A stretch of DNA of 25,852 bases, from NCBI GenBank assembly GCA_039179985.1, contig JBCDED010000058.1, positions 1 to 25,852 of the forward strand, in the 5' to 3' direction. The DNA comes from JBCCMQ01 sp039179985. Its GTDB lineage: Bacteria; Pseudomonadota; Alphaproteobacteria; Rhodobacterales; Rhodobacteraceae. The notes under the pieces are model-generated. The model was not told where the DNA came from, made no database searches, and saw only the letters and a program-made list of their open reading frames with translations. The translations under genes and the position numbers were made by a program. Below, piece after piece: positions 6,563 through 15,452 of the stretch (its first letter is position 1; each line of letters opens with the position of its first letter).

Positions 6563-6904
6563 ATGCGGTCCATTCTCTACGTCGCCTGTGCGCTTGGTGT
6601 CATGGCGCTGGCCTTTTGGGCCTACCAGCAAAACTATGCCACGCAAGCCGCCCTGCGGGATGTGGAATCCCTGCACGGCCAGATCGGCAACGAACGCGCC
6701 AGGCTTGCTATGCTGCGCGCGGAATGGGCCTATCTCAACCGTCCCGAACGCCTGCGCGAACTGGCGTACATGAACTTCGACACCCTCCGGCTTCTTCCAT
6801 TCACGCCTGACCGGTTCGGCGAAATCGAGGATATTCCCTATCCGATCCTCACGGTGCCAATCGTCAATCCCATCGACCTTGCCGGTTCGGGAGCCACCCA
6901 ATGA
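6563..6904 (+). CDS. ftsL: Cell division protein FtsL
   Basis: A 113-residue bitopic membrane protein of the divisome. It has a short cytoplasmic tail, one transmembrane segment (about residues 4-21), a periplasmic coiled coil (about 25-58, with regular Ala/Leu spacing) and the conserved EWAYLNRPERLRELA stretch at 54-68. FtsL forms a complex with FtsB and FtsQ and activates the FtsW-FtsI synthase. ATG at 6563 has GGAGG at 6549-6553. The nearby TTG at 6557 overlaps the rsmH stop and is less likely. The stop overlaps the ftsI start as ATGA, so FtsL and FtsI are probably translationally coupled. FtsL diverges strongly in sequence, so identification rests on topology, the RPERLRELA motif and position. 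Confidence 0.93.
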   Translation: MRSILYVACALGVMALAFWAYQQNYATQAALRDVESLHGQIGNERARLAMLRAEWAYLNRPERLRELAYMNFDTLRLLPFTPDRFGEIEDIPYPILTVPIVNPIDLAGSGATQ

Positions 6905-8685
6905 CGCGCCGCCCGCTCAGGCCGCTCGCCCGCATCATCGATGCACGCGGCCGCGGGGAAAATCCCGACGCGATCGAGCGCGAGAACATCCGTGCCCGCC
7001 ACGAAGCCATGCGCGAAACGTCTCGCGCGCGGGCCGAGGGGCGGCTTCTGGTCCTGGGGCTGATGTTTTTTCTGGGCTTTTGCATCGTCGGCATCCGCAT
7101 GGGCAGCCTGGCCTCCGCCGAGGTGACCGAACCGCGCGCCACGGCGACCACAGCATCCATCCTGTCGGGCCGGGCCGATATCGTCGACCGCAAGGGCCGG
7201 ATCCTTGCTACGAACATTGCCACGCATTCTCTTTATGCCCAGCCTCCCCGGATGATCGACCGCGAACGCGCGGCGCGGGAACTGGCCAAAATCTTCCCTG
7301 ATCTCGATGAAGAGCGGCTGGTCAAGGACTTCACGGGCAAGCGCAAATTTGTGTGGGTCCGCAGGACCTTATCGCCGGAACAGATGCAGGACGTACACGA
7401 TATCGGCGAGCCTGGATTGCAGTTCGGACCACGCGAGTTGCGGCTCTATCCGAACGGGCGCCTGGCCTCCCACGTTCTCGGCGGCGCCACGTTCGGGCGC
7501 GAAGGGGTGCATTCGGCCGAAGTCATCGGCGAGGCCGGTGTCGAGCGCAGTTTTGACGATATCCTCCGCAATCCTGCAGGCGGCGGCGCGCCTTTGGAGC
7601 TGTCGATTGACCTGTCGGTTCAGGCGGCGGTCGAGCAGGTGCTGTCGGGGGGAATGCGCCTTTTGAACGCGCGCGCCGCTGCGGCGGTGCTGATGGACGT
7701 GCAGACCGGCGAGATCCTGTCGATGGCAAGCTACCCCGATTTCGATCCGAACAAGCGCCCGAGTTCCAAAGTAGTTGAAGACCCCGCGGACAATCCGCTT
7801 TTCAATCGGGCGGTGCAGGGCGTTTATGAACTCGGATCAACTTTCAAGCCCTTCACCGCAGCCCAGGCCATCGAAGCCGGCCGCGTGGCACCGGGAACGA
7901 TGATCGACACGAAAGGACCGCTTGTCTGGGGCCGGCACCGAATCCGGGATTATCGCAACTATGGGCCGGAGCTGTCCGTCACCGATGTGATCGTCAAATC
8001 CTCCAACATCGGCACGGCCCGCATGGCCGTGGACATCGGTGGGCCAGCGCAGCAGATCTTCCTGAAAAGACTGGGACTTCTGGAGCCAACCGAGGTGGAG
8101 CTCGTCGAGGCCGGCTCGGGTCGCCCGCTGATGCCGCGCCGGTGGTCAGAGATTTCGACCATGACGATTTCCTACGGGCACGGTCTGTCCACAAGCCCGC
8201 TTCACCTGGCCGCGGGCTATGCCACGCTGGTCAACGGCGGCACCCAGATTAAGCCGACGCTTCTGAAGCAGGAAGGCATTCAACTGGGCGAGCGCATCGT
8301 GTCAGTGCGGACGTCGCAAGCGATCCGCACCATGTTGCGGGAGACCGTCAAGCGCGGAACTGCGACCATGGCCGATGTGGAAGGCTACGCCGTGGGCGGC
8401 AAGACCGGCACCGCCGACAAACCCGATCGCAAGAACGGCGGTTATCACGACGACAAGGTAATCGCGAACTTCGCCAGCGTCTTTCCTTCCGATGATCCCC
8501 GTTACGTGCTGGTGGTGATGCTGGACGAACCGGTTGAGACATCGGGTCTGGAACCTCGACGTACCGGTGGCTGGACCGCTGTGCCGATCTCAGCCGAAAT
8601 CACGCGTCGCGTCGCACCGCTCCTCGGGCTCCGACCAGACATTGAACCCGGGTCGGGGATTGAGGTATCGCTGAACAACAACTGA
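6901..8685 (+). CDS. ftsI: Septal peptidoglycan transpeptidase FtsI (PBP3)
   Basis: A 594-residue monofunctional class B penicillin-binding protein that cross-links septal peptidoglycan with FtsW. An arginine-rich cytoplasmic tail of about 47 residues precedes a transmembrane helix (48-66). The pedestal domain (about 85-220) includes RADIVDRKGRILATN. The transpeptidase domain has the active-site motif STFK at 313-316 (Ser313 nucleophile), SSN at 367-369 and KTG at 501-503. All three motifs are intact. The start overlaps the ftsL stop by 4 bases. Length is in the family range. The protein ends at SLNNN, and 20 bases separate it from murE. Confidence 0.97.
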   Translation: MTRRPLRPLARIIDARGRGENPDAIERENIRARHEAMRETSRARAEGRLLVLGLMFFLGFCIVGIRMGSLASAEVTEPRATATTASILSGRADIVDRKGRILATNIATHSLYAQPPRMIDRERAARELAKIFPDLDEERLVKDFTGKRKFVWVRRTLSPEQMQDVHDIGEPGLQFGPRELRLYPNGRLASHVLGGATFGREGVHSAEVIGEAGVERSFDDILRNPAGGGAPLELSIDLSVQAAVEQVLSGGMRLLNARAAAAVLMDVQTGEILSMASYPDFDPNKRPSSKVVEDPADNPLFNRAVQGVYELGSTFKPFTAAQAIEAGRVAPGTMIDTKGPLVWGRHRIRDYRNYGPELSVTDVIVKSSNIGTARMAVDIGGPAQQIFLKRLGLLEPTEVELVEAGSGRPLMPRRWSEISTMTISYGHGLSTSPLHLAAGYATLVNGGTQIKPTLLKQEGIQLGERIVSVRTSQAIRTMLRETVKRGTATMADVEGYAVGGKTGTADKPDRKNGGYHDDKVIANFASVFPSDDPRYVLVVMLDEPVETSGLEPRRTGGWTAVPISAEITRRVAPLLGLRPDIEPGSGIEVSLNNN

Positions 8686-8705
8686 TTTGGGCAGGGCAAA
8701 AGCGG

Positions 8706-10208
8706 GTGGCAGGGGCAGCAGCAAATACCGGTCGGCGGGCCAGTCTGGCGGCTCTGGGCCTCAGGGCGCGCGATGGCCGCGAATGCGAGGTTACTGGCCT
8801 GGCCGTTGACAGCCGCGACGTGAAGCCCGGCTTCCTTTTTGCCGCCTTGCCCGGCTCGCGCCTGCATGGAGCAGAGTTCATCCCCTACGCCCTGCGGATG
8901 GAGGCAGGTGCCGTCCTCACCGACCCCGTCGGTCTGGCGCTGGCTGAAGACGCGCTCAGGGGCACCGATATCCCGATTGTCATCGCCGAAGATCCCCGGC
9001 AAGCGCTGGCCTTTGCAGCCGCACTCTGGTTCGGGCGCCAGCCGGAAACCATGGTCGCGGTCACGGGGACCAACGGCAAGACCTCGGTCGCCAGCTTCAC
9101 CCGGCAGATCTGGACAGAGCTTGGGCTCGATGCTGCGAACCTCGGGACAACCGGTGTCGAAGGTGCCTACACCGCGCCCCTTGCCCATACCACGCCGGAA
9201 CCCATCACGCTGCACCGCATTCTGGCCGCCATGGCCGAGGCGCATGTGACCCACGCCGCCATGGAGGCCTCAAGCCATGGGCTGGAGCAGTCGCGGCTCG
9301 ACGGCGTGCGGCTCGCCGCGGCAGGGTTTACGAATTTCACCCAGGATCACCTGGATTACCATGAGACATTCGACGCGTATTTCGCGGCTAAGATGCGCCT
9401 TTTTGATCAAGTCCTGCCCGAAGACGGCACAGCGGTGGTCAACATCGGCGACCCCAAGGGCCCCGAAGTGGCCGATATCGCGCAGGCGCATGGCTGCGAT
9501 ATCCTAACCGTGGGCCGGTCACCGGGCGCGGCACTGAAGATCACCGCGCAGCGATTTGACGGCACCGGTCAGGATCTGCGGTTTGACTGGCAAGGCACGT
9601 CACAGACCGTGCGGCTGAACCTGATTGGCGGGTTTCAGGCCGAGAACGTTCTTGTGGCTGCGGGTCTTGCCATCGCGACGGGCAGCGACCCCGACGGGGT
9701 TTTCGACGCGCTGGCGTATTTGCGTACGGTGCGCGGCCGCATGGAACTGGCCGCAACCCGCGCCAATGGGGCGTCTGTGTTTGTCGATTATGCGCACACG
9801 CCCGCAGCGCTTGAAACAGCGCTCCGGGCCATGCGACCCCATGTGCTGGGCCGCCTGATCGTCGTCTTCGGGGCGGGCGGCGACCGCGACAGAGGCAAGC
9901 GCCCGCTCATGGGCAAAGCAGCCGCGCGGTATGCCGATGTGGCGATCGTGACCGATGACAACCCGCGTTCTGAGGATCCCGCGCTGATCCGGGCCGAGGT
10001 CCGCCGGGGCTGTCCCGACGCCGGCGACGTGGGCGACCGGGCCGAGGCGATCCTCCGCGGCGTCGATGCACTCCAGGCCGGGGACACGTTGCTCATTGCG
10101 GGCAAGGGGCACGAGACAGGCCAGGCCATTGGCGATGATGTCTTTCCCTTCGACGATATCGAGCAAGCCAGCGTAGCGGTTGCGGCGCTTGACGGAACCC
10201 TGTCGTGA
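8706..10208 (+). CDS. murE: UDP-MurNAc-tripeptide synthetase MurE (meso-DAP adding)
   Basis: A 500-residue cytoplasmic ATP-dependent ligase adding the third residue to UDP-MurNAc-L-Ala-D-Glu. The P-loop TGTNGKTS is at 120-127. The likely carbamylated lysine is Lys229 in FAAKMRLFD. DNPR at 418-421, followed by SEDP, is the signature of enzymes selecting meso-diaminopimelate, and KGHE is at 467-470. All three Mur ligase domains are present. GTG at 8706 is the only plausible start near the expected N-terminus; GCAGGG upstream is a moderate ribosome binding site. The end overlaps murF by four bases (GTGA). The DNPR motif implies DAP-type peptidoglycan, as expected for a Gram-negative bacterium. 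Confidence 0.97.
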   Translation: MAGAAANTGRRASLAALGLRARDGRECEVTGLAVDSRDVKPGFLFAALPGSRLHGAEFIPYALRMEAGAVLTDPVGLALAEDALRGTDIPIVIAEDPRQALAFAAALWFGRQPETMVAVTGTNGKTSVASFTRQIWTELGLDAANLGTTGVEGAYTAPLAHTTPEPITLHRILAAMAEAHVTHAAMEASSHGLEQSRLDGVRLAAAGFTNFTQDHLDYHETFDAYFAAKMRLFDQVLPEDGTAVVNIGDPKGPEVADIAQAHGCDILTVGRSPGAALKITAQRFDGTGQDLRFDWQGTSQTVRLNLIGGFQAENVLVAAGLAIATGSDPDGVFDALAYLRTVRGRMELAATRANGASVFVDYAHTPAALETALRAMRPHVLGRLIVVFGAGGDRDRGKRPLMGKAAARYADVAIVTDDNPRSEDPALIRAEVRRGCPDAGDVGDRAEAILRGVDALQAGDTLLIAGKGHETGQAIGDDVFPFDDIEQASVAVAALDGTLS

Positions 10209-11653
10209 GCGCGCTCTGGACATCCGCAGAGGCGGCCGGGGCCACCGGCGGCAGTGCCACAGGCGATTGGTCCGCGCGCGGCGTGTCCATCGACACGCGT
10301 ACCCTGCGCCCGGGCGATCTTTTTGTGGCGCTGACGGACGTGCGCGACGGCCATGACTTCGTCGCCGACGCTTTGGCCAAGGGCGCCGCGGCCGCAATGG
10401 TTTCGCGCCAGCCAGAGGGCGCGCCGGACGACGCGCCGCTTCTCATGGTGGAGGATGTGCTTAAAGGGCTCGTTGCACTGGGGCGCGCCGGACGTGCGCG
10501 CGCGAAGGCGCGCGTGGTGGCGGTGACCGGATCGGCGGGAAAAACCTCGACCAAGGAAATGCTGCGCGTTGTTCTGGAACGGCAGGGCAAGACGCATGCG
10601 GCCGAAGCCAGCTACAACAACCACTGGGGCGTGCCGCTGACGCTGGCGCGCATGCCCGCCGACACGGAGTATGCCGTGATCGAGATCGGAATGAACCGCC
10701 CGGGCGAGATCGCGCCCCTGTCGCGCATGGCCGCGCCCCATGTGGCTGTCGTGACAACCATTGCCGCGGCGCATCTGGAGGCTTTCGATGATTTGGCCGG
10801 GATCGCGCGGGAAAAGGCCTCGATTTTCGAAGGGCTGGAGGCAGGCGGAACGGCTGTCGTTAACGCCGATGTGGGGACCGCGCAGGTCCTGCGCGATATC
10901 GCCGACCGACACGCCGTCCGCCGGATCGGATTTGGCGAGGCCGAGGGTGCCGACTGGTCAGCCAAACGGATCGCGTTGCACGACGGCGTCACAGCGGTCG
11001 AGGCGGAAACGCCTGCCGGACCTTGCCTTTACAAGGTTTCTGCCATGGGCCGCCACTTCGCGCTGAACGCCCTTGCCGCCATGGCCGCCGCGGAGGCACT
11101 TGGCGCAGACCCCGCAGTGGCCGCCTGCGATATGGCGCTCTGGACGCCCCCCGCAGGGCGCGGCCAGCGCGAGACGGTGGTGCTCGACGAGGTGGAAGAC
11201 ACGCTGCGGATTGACCTGATCGACGACGCCTTCAACGCAAACCCGGCCTCGCTGGCCGTGGCGCTAGAGGTCTTGGCCGCGACGAACCCCATGGACGGGT
11301 TGGGGCGTGTAACCCGCGGTCGCCGTATCGCTATTCTGGGCGACATGCTGGAGCTTGGACCCACCTCCGAAGCGCTCCATGCGGAAATCGCGACCCTGCC
11401 ATCAGCGGCGCAGGTCGATCTTTTCCATTGCGCCGGACCGCTCATGCGCTGTTTTTACGACACGCTCCCGGCGCATAAGCGCGGGGTCTGGGCCGAGACC
11501 GCGGAAGAGCTTGTCGCAACGGCCCGCACGCTCGTGGACGCCGGGGACATTGTGCTTGTCAAAGGGTCCAAGGGCAGCCGCGTCAGCCTAGTTGTCGATG
11601 CCATCCGCAAACTCGGGCGCGCACCGGTCGCCACCGCAGGAGAAAGCGCCTAA
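10205..11653 (+). CDS. murF: UDP-MurNAc-pentapeptide synthetase MurF
   Basis: A 482-residue ATP-dependent ligase that adds D-Ala-D-Ala to UDP-MurNAc-tripeptide in the cytoplasm, finishing the nucleotide precursor used by MraY. The N-terminal domain has SARGVSIDTRTLRPGDLF; the P-loop is GSAGKTSTKE at 109-118. The MurF hallmark ASYNNHWGVPLTL is around 135-147, and DDAFNANPASL is in the C-terminal domain. GTG at 10205 overlaps the murE stop as GTGA, so start and coupling support each other. Its dipeptide substrate is made by Ddl, encoded later in the cluster. Length is usual, with no missing motif. Confidence 0.97.
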   Translation: MSALWTSAEAAGATGGSATGDWSARGVSIDTRTLRPGDLFVALTDVRDGHDFVADALAKGAAAAMVSRQPEGAPDDAPLLMVEDVLKGLVALGRAGRARAKARVVAVTGSAGKTSTKEMLRVVLERQGKTHAAEASYNNHWGVPLTLARMPADTEYAVIEIGMNRPGEIAPLSRMAAPHVAVVTTIAAAHLEAFDDLAGIAREKASIFEGLEAGGTAVVNADVGTAQVLRDIADRHAVRRIGFGEAEGADWSAKRIALHDGVTAVEAETPAGPCLYKVSAMGRHFALNALAAMAAAEALGADPAVAACDMALWTPPAGRGQRETVVLDEVEDTLRIDLIDDAFNANPASLAVALEVLAATNPMDGLGRVTRGRRIAILGDMLELGPTSEALHAEIATLPSAAQVDLFHCAGPLMRCFYDTLPAHKRGVWAETAEELVATARTLVDAGDIVLVKGSKGSRVSLVVDAIRKLGRAPVATAGESA

Positions 11654-11654
11654 C

Positions 11655-12740
11655 ATGCTCTACTGGCTCACTTTGTTTTCGGATGGGGGCGACGCCTTCA
11701 ACCTCTTTCGGTACATCACCTTTCGGGCGGGCGGGGCGTTCTTTACGGCACTTGTCTTCGGCTTTCTTTTCGGGCGACCCCTGATAAACCTGCTGAAACG
11801 CAAGCAAAAAAAGGGTCAACCTATCCGCGAAGACGGCCCCGAAGGCCATCTGGAGACAAAGGCGGGCATACCAACAATGGGCGGCGTGCTGATCCTCGTC
11901 GCGCTGACGGTCGCCACTTTGCTCTGGGCCCGGCTCGACAACCCTTACGTCTGGATTGTCCTTTTTGTCACAGTGTCTTTTGGCCTCGTGGGCTTTGCCG
12001 ACGACTACGCGAAGGTGTCGAAGAACAATCACAAGGGCGTCTCAGGACGAATACGCCTTGGAATCGGCCTTTTGATCGCAGCACTCGCCGCCGGGTTTGC
12101 GGCCTATTTCCATCCGCCGGCGCTGTCGAACCAACTGGCCGTTCCGGTCTTCAAGGACGTGCTGATCAACCTCGGTCTCCTCTTTGTGCCCTTTGCCGTT
12201 CTCGTGATCGTCGGATCGGCCAATGCCGTGAACCTGACGGACGGGCTCGACGGGCTGGCGATTATGCCGGTGATGATCGCAGCCGGGACACTTGGGGTCA
12301 TTGCCTATGCCGTGGGGCGCGTCGACTTCACCCAGTACCTCGATGTCCACTATGTTCCGGGAACGGGTGAGATCCTGATTTTCACCGCGGCCCTTATCGG
12401 CGGTGGCCTGGGGTTTTTGTGGTACAACGCCCCGCCAGCAGCGGTCTTTATGGGTGACACCGGCTCGCTCGCGCTTGGCGGAGCCCTGGGGGCAATCGCC
12501 GTGGCCACAAAGCATGAGATTGTGTTGGCCATTGTCGGCGGGCTCTTCGTTGTGGAAGCGCTCAGTGTCATTATTCAGGTGGCCTACTTCAAGCGGACCG
12601 GGAAACGCGTATTCCTTATGGCACCGATCCACCACCATTTTGAGAAAAAGGGATGGGCCGAGCCTCAGATCGTCATCCGGTTCTGGATTATCAGCCTGAT
12701 CCTGGCGCTTATCGGCCTAGCAACCCTGAAGGTGCGCTAG
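11655..12740 (+). CDS. mraY: Phospho-N-acetylmuramoyl-pentapeptide-transferase MraY
   Basis: A 361-residue integral inner-membrane enzyme that transfers phospho-MurNAc-pentapeptide to undecaprenyl phosphate, giving lipid I. About ten hydrophobic segments are seen. Catalytic-region motifs are intact: the Asp pair in FADDYAKV (116-117), NLTDGLDGLA (193-202), MGDTGS (266-271) and the histidine cluster APIHHHFEKKGW (HHH at 326-328). ATG at 11655 has AGGAGA about 12 bases upstream and gives the E. coli-like length. A longer frame from a TTG at 11592 runs inside murF and is rejected. It is one base after the murF stop region and one base before the SDR gene. Confidence 0.97.
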   Translation: MLYWLTLFSDGGDAFNLFRYITFRAGGAFFTALVFGFLFGRPLINLLKRKQKKGQPIREDGPEGHLETKAGIPTMGGVLILVALTVATLLWARLDNPYVWIVLFVTVSFGLVGFADDYAKVSKNNHKGVSGRIRLGIGLLIAALAAGFAAYFHPPALSNQLAVPVFKDVLINLGLLFVPFAVLVIVGSANAVNLTDGLDGLAIMPVMIAAGTLGVIAYAVGRVDFTQYLDVHYVPGTGEILIFTAALIGGGLGFLWYNAPPAAVFMGDTGSLALGGALGAIAVATKHEIVLAIVGGLFVVEALSVIIQVAYFKRTGKRVFLMAPIHHHFEKKGWAEPQIVIRFWIISLILALIGLATLKVR

Positions 12741-12741
12741 A

Positions 12742-13392
12742 ATGGTGCGGCGCGCATTTGTAACAGGCGGCAACCGCGGGATTGGCCGGGCGATTGCCGC
12801 CGGGCTATCGGAGGCGGGATGCGATGTCGTGATCGGTATACGGGACATGTCGAGTGCGGATTATCTCAAACAGGCCTTGGGCGTGGAGGTTGTGGCCTGC
12901 GACCTTGCCTCCGCCGCTCCCTTGCCGGATGTCACACGCGAAGTAGATATCCTGATCAACAACGCCGGTGTGCTCTACGACGCGCCGCTCTTCAGCGATG
13001 CCGCGCGGTTTGTCGAGACGCTGTCGGTGATGGTGGAAGGACCTTACCGGCTGATGCAGGCCGCGCTACCGGGCATGGCCGAAAGAAGCTACGGGCGCAT
13101 CGTCAATCTCTCGTCCGGCTGGGGCAGTTTCGCCGAGGGGCTGGGTGGGCCCGGTGCCTACGGTGTGGCCAAGGCAGGGCTGAACGCGCTGACGCTTGCG
13201 GCCTCCCGCCAGGCCCCGGCAGGCGTCAAGATCAATGCCATGTGCCCCGGCTGGGTCCGAACGCGCATGGGCGGCGCAAGCGCCACGCGCAGCCCGGAAG
13301 AAGGGGCTGAGACAGCGATCTGGTTGGCAACCCTGGGCGATGACGGGCCAAACGGCGGCTTTTTTCGCGACCGAAAGCCCGTGCCATGGTAG
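12742..13392 (+). CDS. Short-chain dehydrogenase/reductase family protein
   Basis: A 216-residue NAD(P)-dependent oxidoreductase of the classical SDR fold, substrate unknown. The cofactor motif TGGNRGIG is at 8-15, NNAG at 73-76, the Ser in VNLSSGWGS at 124/125, and the catalytic Tyr140 and Lys144 in AYGVAK. The substrate-side loop is MCPGWVRTRMGG and the C-terminus GGFFRDRKPVPW resembles carbonyl-reductase-like SDRs. All catalytic residues are present, so it is probably active. It starts one base after mraY stops and overlaps the next gene by 7 bases, so it is embedded in the operon. SDR genes are not part of the standard dcw set, and no peptidoglycan step is known to need one here. Base composition looks like that of its neighbours. 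Confidence 0.9.
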   Translation: MVRRAFVTGGNRGIGRAIAAGLSEAGCDVVIGIRDMSSADYLKQALGVEVVACDLASAAPLPDVTREVDILINNAGVLYDAPLFSDAARFVETLSVMVEGPYRLMQAALPGMAERSYGRIVNLSSGWGSFAEGLGGPGAYGVAKAGLNALTLAASRQAPAGVKINAMCPGWVRTRMGGASATRSPEEGAETAIWLATLGDDGPNGGFFRDRKPVPW

Positions 13393-13943
13393 AGAGCGGC
13401 ACGCACCGCGTTTTAATATCCGGCTGTTCTGGTGGCGGCAAGTCGACGCTGATCGGCGCCCTGGCCGCCCAGGGTTATCCCACCTTTGCCGAGCCCGGCC
13501 GACGGATTGTCCGCAAAGAGCTAGAGTCTGGCGGTACCGCCTTGCCATGGGTGGCTGCCACGCGCTTTGCCGAGCATTGCGCGCGCCGGGCCATGGTAGA
13601 CTACGATGCTGCCCCGGCAGGGCTGTCTTTTTTTGACCGTTCCTTCCTCGACGCGGCCGCTGGTTTTGAACGTGCTGCGGTGGCCGTGCCCGACTGGCTG
13701 GCGCACGCGCTCCGGCAGCGGCGATACGCCCCGGTCGTTTATCTGACGCCCCCCTGGCCGGAAATTTACGAAAGCGACGCCGAGCGCCAGCACGACCTAA
13801 AGGAAGCCGAAATCGAGTACCGGCACTTGACCAGCTTCCTCCCAGCGCAGGGCTACGCTGTGCGGCTGCTTCCAAAGCTGCCTGTCGAGGGCCGAGTGAA
13901 TTGGCTTTTGTCGGATGTGCAAGCCGCAGGCCTGGCCGCATGA
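13386..13943 (+). CDS. AAA_28-like P-loop ATPase/kinase-like protein
   Basis: A 185-residue cytoplasmic nucleotide-binding protein of a conserved uncharacterised family. Walker A GCSGGGKST is at 13-21, followed by PTFAEPGRRIVRKEL (32-46). FFDRSFLDA (82-90) has an Asp-Arg pair resembling small-molecule kinases, and TPPWPEIYESDAERQHD (121-137) looks like a lid region rich in charged residues. This arrangement suggests a phosphotransferase or small ATPase, but no substrate can be named. The start overlaps the SDR gene by 7 bases and the stop overlaps murD as ATGA, so it is tightly coupled to the murein genes. It is too short and lacks the elements for a MoxR- or Lon-type AAA machine. Confidence 0.85.
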   Translation: MVESGTHRVLISGCSGGGKSTLIGALAAQGYPTFAEPGRRIVRKELESGGTALPWVAATRFAEHCARRAMVDYDAAPAGLSFFDRSFLDAAAGFERAAVAVPDWLAHALRQRRYAPVVYLTPPWPEIYESDAERQHDLKEAEIEYRHLTSFLPAQGYAVRLLPKLPVEGRVNWLLSDVQAAGLAA

Positions 13944-15346
13944 TCCCTGTCCGTGGATACCGGGGTGCCCGCGTGGCTGTACTGGGGCTTGGCCGTTCGG
14001 GCCTTGCCGCCGCGCAAGCGCTGGAGGCGGGCGGCGCCACGGCGCTTTGCTGGGACGACAGCCCCGAAGCGCGGTCGCGGGCGGAGGTGGCGGGCCTCGC
14101 ACTGCATGATCTCGGACGCGAAGGAGCCTTTGAAGGCATCGCGCTTATGCTGGTGTCGCCGGGCATCCCCCATCTCTACCCCGCACCGAACCCCCATGTG
14201 GCCCGGGCAATGGACGCAATGGTGCCGGTTGACAACGACATTGGGCTCTTCTTCCGCTCGCTGGCCACGGAAGCCTGGGACAAGTTCGACGTTATGCCCA
14301 AGGTCATCGCGGTGACCGGGTCGAACGGAAAATCTACGACTAGCGCGCTGATCCATCACATTCTTGAAGACGTCGGGCGCACTTCGCAACTGGCAGGCAA
14401 TATCGGGCGGGGAGCCCTCGACCTCGAACCGCCCCACGACGGCGACGTTATCGTGCTGGAACTGTCGTCCTACCAGACCGAATTGGCGCGCGCGCTCACG
14501 CCGGACATTGCTGTTTTCACCAATCTCACACCGGATCACCTGGACCGCCACGGCGGGCTCGGCGGCTATTTTGCGGCCAAGGCGCGGCTCTTTGTGGAAG
14601 GCGGTCCCGACCGCGCGATTGTTGGCATCGACGAACCGGAAGGACGGTATCTGGCCAACCGACTTTCGGTTGGAAACGGCGACGACCGTCTGATCCGATT
14701 GTCTGTCGCCGAGAAGCTTACGGGCCCGGGCTGGTCCGTCTTTGCGCGCAAGGGTTTTTTGTCAGAGTACCGGAAAAGCCGGCAGGTGGCCTCGGTCGAT
14801 TTGCGCGCCGCGCAGGGTCTGCCCGGGAGCCACAACCACCAGAACGCCTGCGCCGCCTACGCGGCCACCCGCGCACTTGGTCTGTCCCCGAAGGATATTG
14901 AACGCGCGCTCCATAGCTTCGCAGGCCTGCCTCACCGCAGTCAGCTTGTCGCCGAGCGGGGGGGCGTGCGCTACGTCAACGACAGCAAGGCTACCAATGT
15001 CGATGCGGCTGAAAAGGCGCTGGCGGCCTTCCCGCGTATTCGCTGGATCGCCGGCGGTCTGGGCAAGGATGGCGGGATATCGGCGCTGGCGGACAGACTG
15101 GGCTCTGTCACAAAGGCCTATCTGATTGGCCATTCGGCCCGCGAGTTCGCCCTGCAACTGGGCAGCACACCCCACGAGATCTGCGAATCCATGGACGTGG
15201 CCGTGCGCAAGGCCGCGGAAGACGCCGAACCCGGCGATACCGTCCTTCTGGCTCCGGCGGCGGCAAGCTTTGACCAGTACCCCGATTTTGAAGCGCGCGG
15301 CGAGGCCTTCATCGACGCCGTGGCGAAACTGCAGGAAGGCGCATAA
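13940..15346 (+). CDS. murD: UDP-MurNAc-L-alanine:D-glutamate ligase MurD
   Basis: A 468-residue cytoplasmic Mur ligase adding D-Glu to UDP-MurNAc-L-Ala. The N-terminal UDP-binding fold carries AVLGLGRSGLAAAQAL. The P-loop GSNGKSTT starts at residue 127. FTNLTPDHLDRH lies in the central domain, HRSQLV around 332 and NDSKATNVDAA from 347 in the C-terminal domain. HRSQLV and NDSKATN are the MurD hallmarks separating it from MurC, E and F. I chose ATG at 13940 because it overlaps the upstream stop as ATGA and places the Rossmann motif near the N-terminus. A longer TTG-started frame from 13901 runs inside the ATPase gene. Confidence 0.97.
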   Translation: MIPVRGYRGARVAVLGLGRSGLAAAQALEAGGATALCWDDSPEARSRAEVAGLALHDLGREGAFEGIALMLVSPGIPHLYPAPNPHVARAMDAMVPVDNDIGLFFRSLATEAWDKFDVMPKVIAVTGSNGKSTTSALIHHILEDVGRTSQLAGNIGRGALDLEPPHDGDVIVLELSSYQTELARALTPDIAVFTNLTPDHLDRHGGLGGYFAAKARLFVEGGPDRAIVGIDEPEGRYLANRLSVGNGDDRLIRLSVAEKLTGPGWSVFARKGFLSEYRKSRQVASVDLRAAQGLPGSHNHQNACAAYAATRALGLSPKDIERALHSFAGLPHRSQLVAERGGVRYVNDSKATNVDAAEKALAAFPRIRWIAGGLGKDGGISALADRLGSVTKAYLIGHSAREFALQLGSTPHEICESMDVAVRKAAEDAEPGDTVLLAPAAASFDQYPDFEARGEAFIDAVAKLQEGA

Positions 15347-15452
15347 AATCAAAGGCCCGGCGCCAGTTTTTCTTTCGCTGAGGCGCAGCATGGGCTAGTC
15401 TATTGCTCAGACCCGGAAAACGGGCGAACGAGAGGCAGTCAAGAGCGATCCC
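15347..15452 (+). other. murD-ftsW spacer, possible weak terminator or internal promoter
   Basis: This 106-base gap is unusual in a cluster where genes mostly overlap. GGCGC (15338-15342) can pair with GCGCC (15360-15364), followed by five T, a weak terminator-like element with a 17-base loop. A CCCG/CGGG mini-hairpin with a GAAAA loop lies at 15412-15424. No convincing -35/-10 pair is seen. A separate ftsW promoter is possible but unsupported. Confidence 0.3.

Noticed and set aside
12742..13943. Recent horizontal insertion between mraY and murD
   Set aside because: No flanking repeats, integrase or shift in base composition; junctions are overlapped as in the rest of the cluster.
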